The notes beneath the pieces are model-generated. The model searched no databases. It saw only the letters and a program-made list of their open reading frames with translations, and was not told where the DNA came from. DNA of 59,764 nucleotides. Source: Kamptonema formosum PCC 10802. Lineage in GTDB: Bacteria; Cyanobacteriota; Cyanobacteriia; Cyanobacteriales; Oscillatoriaceae. The stretch is taken from contig NZ_KB235948.1 in NCBI RefSeq assembly GCF_000332335.1, positions 6,436,376 to 6,496,139 on the forward strand, in the 5' to 3' direction. The position numbers were made by a program, and so were the translations under genes. Position 1 is the first letter of the stretch. Each line of letters opens with the position of its first letter. This document shows, piece by piece, positions 55,927-59,764 of this stretch.

Positions 55927-55941
55927 CTTTATAATGTAAAG
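55927..55941. promoter_or_regulatory. Small inverted repeat upstream of the catalase pseudogene
   Basis: CTTTA-TAATG-TAAAG is an exact 5-5-5 inverted repeat in an A/T-rich stretch 117 bp before the catalase ATG. Its size is similar to a PerR/Fur-type box, but it does not match the consensus well. A nearby TTGACA and TATAAT are only 10 bp apart, too close for a normal promoter. Confidence 0.3.
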
Positions 55942-56057
55942 ACTGTCTCATAGTAAAACGGGATTTAAAGTGGTAAATTATTTCTTAAGCCGGCCTAACC
56001 TGTGCGGCTCACCGGCTCAAGCAGTCGGAAGTAAAAACACCTATAGCGCAAGCAGAC

Positions 56058-57513
56058 ATGACAGAAGAAAAGAAAGAACTGACAACAAGTGGGGGAATCC
56101 CGGTCAGCGACAACCAGAACTCCCTGACGGCGGGAAATCCTGGCCCGATTTTGCTCTAGGACTTCTACTTGCTAGAAAAACTGGCGCACTTTAACCGCGA
56201 GCGGATTCCAGAACGAGTTGTTCACGCCAAAGGTGCGGGAGCGGGCGGATACTTCGAGGTAACAGCAGACGTCAGCCAGTGGACAAAAGCCAAATTCCTA
56301 GAAACAGTTGGCAAGCAGACGCCGGTATTCGTGCGGTTTTCCACGGTGGGCGGTGAAAAGGGCTCCTCCGACACAGCGCGGGACCCGCGAGGGTTTGCGG
56401 TGAAATTTTACACCGAAGAAGGGAACTACGACATCGTGGGCAATAACACGCCGGTGTTTTTCATCCGCGACCCGATGAAGTTTCCGGATTTAGTCCACAG
56501 CCAGAAGCGGAATCCCCAAACCAATTGCAAAGATCCAAACGCCATCTGGGACTTTTTCTCTCTGACTCCAGAATCCACTCACCAGGTAACGATTCTCTAT
56601 TCAGATCGCGGCACGCCCAAGTCTTACCGGCACCGGATTCAGCAGCCACACCTTCAAGTGGATTAATGCTGAAGGAAAAGGGGTGTGGGTGAAATATCAC
56701 TTCAAAACTGAACAGGGAGTTGAGAATTTAACGGGCGAAGAGGCAACTCGGGTGTCGGGAGAGGACCCGGATTCCGCAACGCGAGACTTGTTCAATGCCA
56801 TCGCCGCCGGCGAATCCCCCGCCTGGAAGGTCTGCGTGCAGATTATGCCGGAAGAAGACGCCGCGACCTACCGCTTCAATCCCTTCGACCTCACAAAGGT
56901 GTGGTATTATAAAGATTATCCGCTGATTCCCATAGGCCGGCTGGTGCTGAACCGCAATCCAGAGAATTACTTTGCGGAAGTGGAGCGGGTGGCTTTTTCG
57001 CCATCTAATATAGTTCCCGGAATCGGATTCTCGCCAGATAAAATGCTGCAAGGACGCCTGTTTGCCTATCCAGACGCCCACCGCTATCGCTTGGGGGCGA
57101 ACTTTGCCTCCCTGCCGGTCAACTGCCCGCACGCCCGCAAGGCGATAAACTACCAGCGAGATGGCGCTATGCGGTTTGATGACAATGGGGGCAGCAGCGC
57201 CAACTACGAGCCTAACAGTTTTGCCGGCCCTACGGAAGTGCCGGCATATAAAGAGCCGGCAGTGGCGGTTGCCGGTGTGGCGGACCGCATTCCATTTCAC
57301 CGCGACGATAGTGATTTCGCACAAGCCGGTGCGCTCTATCGCGTGCTGAAAGAAGATGAAAAAGCTCGGCTTGTGGAGAATATTGTCGGTGCGATGAAGC
57401 CGGCGTTGCGGGAAATCCAGCTGCGGCAAATCTCGCACTTCTACAAAGCCGATCCTGACTGCGGCACCCGTGTCGCTGAGGGGCTTGGCATCGATATCCA
57501 AGAAGTGCTGTAA
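56058..57513 (+). pseudogene. katA: Monofunctional heme catalase, disabled
   Basis: Intact catalase dismutates hydrogen peroxide. The reading frame from ATG 56058 (MTEEKKELTTSGGIPVSDNQ) meets a TAG at 56157, where glutamine is expected ([20 protein letters not shown]). It then runs with the heme-side histidine ([16 protein letters not shown]) and asparagine ([15 protein letters not shown]) to about 56637. There the frame changes: sequence equal to about five bases is missing between TYR-H and [14 protein letters not shown]. The rest continues in another frame to 57513, with the heme-ligand tyrosine in [14 protein letters not shown]. Total length equals about 484 residues, normal for a small-subunit clade. 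Two separate lesions in otherwise well preserved sequence suggest recent loss. Confidence 0.9.
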
Positions 57514-57608
57514 CTCTCTCTCTTTAGATCGCAGCACCAGTTTAGCAATGCGGCTGGCGCTTCCCGATCCAGAAGTAGCGTTCCTGGGGAGCGCTACAAA
57601 CGATACTG

Positions 57609-57641
57609 AGAAACCCGGTTTCTTAAAGAAACCGGGTTTCT
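57609..57641. repeat. GAAACCCGGTTTC long palindrome
   Basis: Same 33-base palindrome as 40807-40839, here about 100 bp after the catalase end. Confidence 0.85.
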
Positions 57642-57765
57642 GAGCGAACCGCTATAATAGAAACTTTGGATTTAAAATTTTGGATGCCCGGATTTAAACC
57701 CCGGACATCGAGGGGTTTTCGGCGGGCGGAAAAAATACTGTCTATCTCAAGTTGGTATAAGTAAA

Positions 57766-58422
57766 ATGGCCCAATCTGCGAGTCCGGATCACACCGCTCA
57801 GTTGCAGCGCCTGATGCAGCAGGCGGGGTTTTCCAGTTTGAAGGCGCTCAGTGAAAAAGCTGGAGTGTCGCAGCTGCAGCTGATTCGGCTGCGGCGGGGG
57901 CTGGCGGTGCAGACGCGAGTCGATATCCTGCTGAAAATTAGTTCGGCGCTGGGGATTTCCCTGACGGAGTTGCTGGCGGCGTTTTCGGATGTGGCACCGG
58001 CACCGTCAGAGGATGCGGCGCTGCTGCAGGAGTGCCGGCGTTTGCAAGCTCAACTGGAGCTGCAGCGAGAGTCTTTGCTGCAGGAGTTCGTGCTCTCTAG
58101 CGTGCAAGTGCTGGAATCCTGGATGCTGCAATGGCCAACAGCAGCTCGGGCGGCGCAGCAAAAATCAGACTTGCCGGCGGCGAGATTGCTGCCCCTGGTG
58201 CGCCCGGTGGAGCAGCTGCTGCAGCAGTGGGGGGTGGAGGCGCTCGTGCCGGTGGGAGAAAAAGTGCCTTACGATCCCCAGTGGCACCAGCTGATGGAGG
58301 GAACTGCCCAGCCAGGAGAGCCGGTGCTGGTGCGCTACACCGGCTACCGCCAAGGGGACAAACTTCTTTTCCGCGCTAGGGTTAGTCCTTTGAAGGGAGA
58401 AGAAAAAAGCAACAAGAAATGA
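57766..58422 (+). CDS. Helix-turn-helix protein with GrpE-like C-terminal domain
   Basis: The 218-residue protein starts with an XRE-like helix-turn-helix (SLKALSEKAGVSQLQLIRLR, about 24-75). A glutamine/leucine-rich coiled coil follows (LQECRRLQAQLELQRESLLQ, about 85-125). The C-terminal part (VGEKVPYDPQWHQLMEGTAQ and VLVRYTGYRQGDKLLFRARV) resembles the beta-wing of GrpE, the DnaK nucleotide-exchange factor. I recall proteins of this kind in other cyanobacteria; their role is not established. A link between DNA binding and chaperone control is possible (inference). No neighbour shares its direction closely. Confidence 0.75.
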   Translation: MAQSASPDHTAQLQRLMQQAGFSSLKALSEKAGVSQLQLIRLRRGLAVQTRVDILLKISSALGISLTELLAAFSDVAPAPSEDAALLQECRRLQAQLELQRESLLQEFVLSSVQVLESWMLQWPTAARAAQQKSDLPAARLLPLVRPVEQLLQQWGVEALVPVGEKVPYDPQWHQLMEGTAQPGEPVLVRYTGYRQGDKLLFRARVSPLKGEEKSNKK

Positions 58423-58451
58423 GGAGAGCGCCATCTCCGTGAGAAACGCTT

Positions 58452-58485
58452 AGAAACCAGGTTTCGCCGAAGTTGCCTGGTTTCT
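58452..58485. repeat. Palindrome variant downstream of the HTH/GrpE-like gene
   Basis: AGAAACCAGG and CCTGGTTTCT pair over 10 bp, 30 bp after the stop codon. There is no U-run, so a terminator role is uncertain. Confidence 0.6.
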
Positions 58486-58582
58486 CTGTCCCCCAAGGAG
58501 CCTGGGAATGAGAATAAACGTTTTTGAACAGGCTCTGGGGTTGCGGGGCAAAGGGACCGGCAGCTGGTGCTGAGATAGTTTA

Positions 58583-58882
58583 CGATTAAATGATTTTCAC
58601 AAAATACCGAGTCAAGACCGGTTTTGTATATATGCTTTCTTCCGGATATTAGGAAATATTGCCTGATGGGGCGCTGACTGCTGGGGCCAATCGGCTTTTC
58701 GTGGCCCACCTGACCCCCGATCGTGGCCTCCGGAACCGGCACTCCACTCCCCGACCGGGCAACACGGCCATTTTTTGTGCGCCCTAACTGGAAATTCTAT
58801 AATTTCCGATTAAATGATTTTCACAAATACCCGGATCTAGACGGGTTTTGTATATATGCTTTCTTCCGGATATTAGGAAATA
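58583..58882. repeat. Two 75-bp direct repeats
   Basis: About 75 bp from 58583 (CGATTAAATGATTTTCACAA ... to TTAGGAAATA) recur from 58807 with few differences, 224 bp apart. Both contain GTATATATGCTTTCTTCCGG. They enclose no gene. Confidence 0.85.
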
Positions 58883-58901
58883 GATGTTTGGGGTGTGAAG
58901 T

Positions 58902-59064
58902 TATAGCAGTATGCACTTAGGTTAGAACATTAGACCTTCAGGCTCGGCGGACGCCGTACATACGTCTATAGAGCAGTAAGCATTTAGGAAACCTACATTT
59001 CGGCCTCCCTTGCTCCCCGGCTCCCGAAGCTTCTATTGTTCTAACCAATATGACTGCTGGTATA
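58902..59064. mobile_element. MITE with IS630-type ends (about 163 bp)
   Basis: Starts TATAGCAGTATGCACTTAGG and ends CAATATGACTGCTGGTATA. An internal word AGTAAGCATTTAGGAAACCT matches, inverted, part of the 15964 MITE. Confidence 0.75.
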
Positions 59065-59249
59065 GCGTTAATAAGGAACGGCCAAGACGCAGAGAGCGCC
59101 AAGAAAGAAGAGGGAGTTGCCCCCGGAAAACCGCCATTTCAGCCAAGGGGTGTAAAATACTTACACCTGTGAGGGGCGAGTGGGGGGAGGCTCCGCCTCC
59201 GAGTTCTCGTCTGCCATAAGGAGGCGGGGAACGAGACTATCCCTCTTTT

Positions 59250-59764
59250 GTCACTCTAGGCAGAAGAAAAGTAATATTGCAACTGCTGGCCGTTTACGGA
59301 AATAGCCGGGGGAAAGAAATTCATTAGAGAAATTAAGCGAGTCAAGCCTAAAGTTAACTGAGGGATAGGGAAAACCTTTAACCAAGGCTTGATAAGATTA
59401 AAACAGACTAGAGAGAGAAGGGAGCATCCCATTTTTGTAATCCCCCTCACCCCCAACCCCTCTCCCACAAGGAGAGAGGGGAGAAATCTTTATTTTTTCC
59501 CCCTCTCTCGCCCTGGGAGAGGGGGGTTAGGGGGGTGAGGGTAAAAATCTTTGTAAAAAGGGGATGCTCCCGAGGGATAAGAATTAAGCGCAGATTGTTC
59601 AAAAGATTTTTCCAGCTTTCTTTTTCGTCCCATTGCTGATGTTGAGGAAATCTTTAGTGAACAGGACTTGGGGGATTCAGGCAAAACTTCGACCCTTTTT
59701 GACTAGAGGCAGCATAAAGACTGACCATTAAATAGGCGCTCTCTACTATTTCCCACCATTTTTC
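59250..59764 (-). pseudogene. C-terminal remnant of an IS4/IS701-like transposase, copy 2 (cut by window end)
   Basis: It is homologous to 2334-2820 on the minus strand. It reads EIVESAYLMVSLYAASS at the place where copy 1 has a stop, so this copy keeps that codon, but it has its own stop after NPPSPVH and is split by a 152-bp element at 59420-59571. It continues past the window edge. Both copies are dead. Confidence 0.65.
59420..59571. mobile_element. 152-bp palindromic MITE with 9-bp target duplication
   Basis: Perfect 11-bp ends GGGAGCATCCC and GGGATGCTCCC enclose long complementary C-rich and G-rich stretches. Comparison with the uninterrupted copy near 2.5 kb shows the insertion, with the 9 bases before it (GAGAGAGAA) and after it (GAGGGATAA) both resembling the empty-site GAGGGAGAA. 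It is unrelated to the IS630-type MITEs. Confidence 0.8.

Larger units (their letters stand above)
55642..56057. other. Intergenic region upstream of the catalase pseudogene
   Basis: It contains two hairpins: the dispersed GAAACCCGGTTT palindrome (55689-55717) and GTTCCCAGGC-CGT-GCCTGGGAAC (55750-55772). A small inverted repeat lies at 55927-55941. No gene. Confidence 0.5.

Noticed and set aside
55914-55935. TTGACA and TATAAT before the catalase pseudogene as a promoter
   Set aside because: The two boxes are only 10 bp apart, too short for a normal sigma-70-type promoter.

Overview
The window is chromosomal DNA of a cyanobacterium. The evidence is a set of lineage-specific genes: chlG (chlorophyll synthase), petP (cytochrome b6f subunit), a probable psb35, bvdR (cyanobacterial biliverdin reductase), a kinase fused to a GUN4 domain, a bacteriophytochrome, and four plant-type [2Fe-2S] ferredoxins. 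The many dispersed palindromes, the MITEs (small non-autonomous transposons) and one giant repeat protein fit a large-genome, probably filamentous species. That last point is inference, and I cannot name a genus.

Layout. 1-4.2 kb: rsmB, then a nest of mobile-element remnants (a broken IS630 transposase and an older transposase fragment) bounded by a perfect 28-bp inverted repeat. 4.2-11.5 kb: photosynthesis and housekeeping genes (psb35-like, a class A penicillin-binding protein, chlG, an ArsA-like ATPase with HSP20-like tail, petP, hisF). 11.5-14.4 kb: a small membrane protein, tRNA-Ala(GGC) with a clear terminator, and a toxin-antitoxin pair whose toxin is frameshifted. 14.7-23.6 kb: glycine cleavage system genes gcvT, gcvH and gcvP, interspersed with a pentapeptide-repeat protein, an M28 peptidase and an alpha/beta hydrolase. 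24.9-35.7 kb: one 10.8-kb gene for an acidic protein of about 3,584 residues, built almost entirely from one 39-50-residue repeat plus heptad linkers, with one EF-hand-like loop near its end. 36.2-48.0 kb: signalling and bilin genes (Ser/Thr kinase-GUN4, hybrid histidine kinase, response regulator, biliverdin-type phytochrome, BvdR) and conserved proteins of unknown function. 48.3-52.5 kb: a four-unit tandem array, about 1.1 kb per unit, each carrying a ferredoxin gene with its own conserved promoter region. 52.7-58.4 kb: a SpoIID-like protein, then an oxidative-stress group (sulfiredoxin, Dps, and a catalase disabled by a stop codon and a frameshift), then an HTH/GrpE-like protein. 58.4-59.8 kb: repeats, a MITE, and a second copy of the transposase fragment seen near 2.5 kb.

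The least ordinary items are the giant repeat protein and the ferredoxin array with its paired upstream palindromes. At least ten MITEs share the ends of the IS630-type element; one lies 30 bp upstream of the kinase-GUN4 gene. Several genes (IS630 transposase, PIN toxin, catalase) look recently inactivated, although sequencing errors cannot be excluded for single frameshifts.
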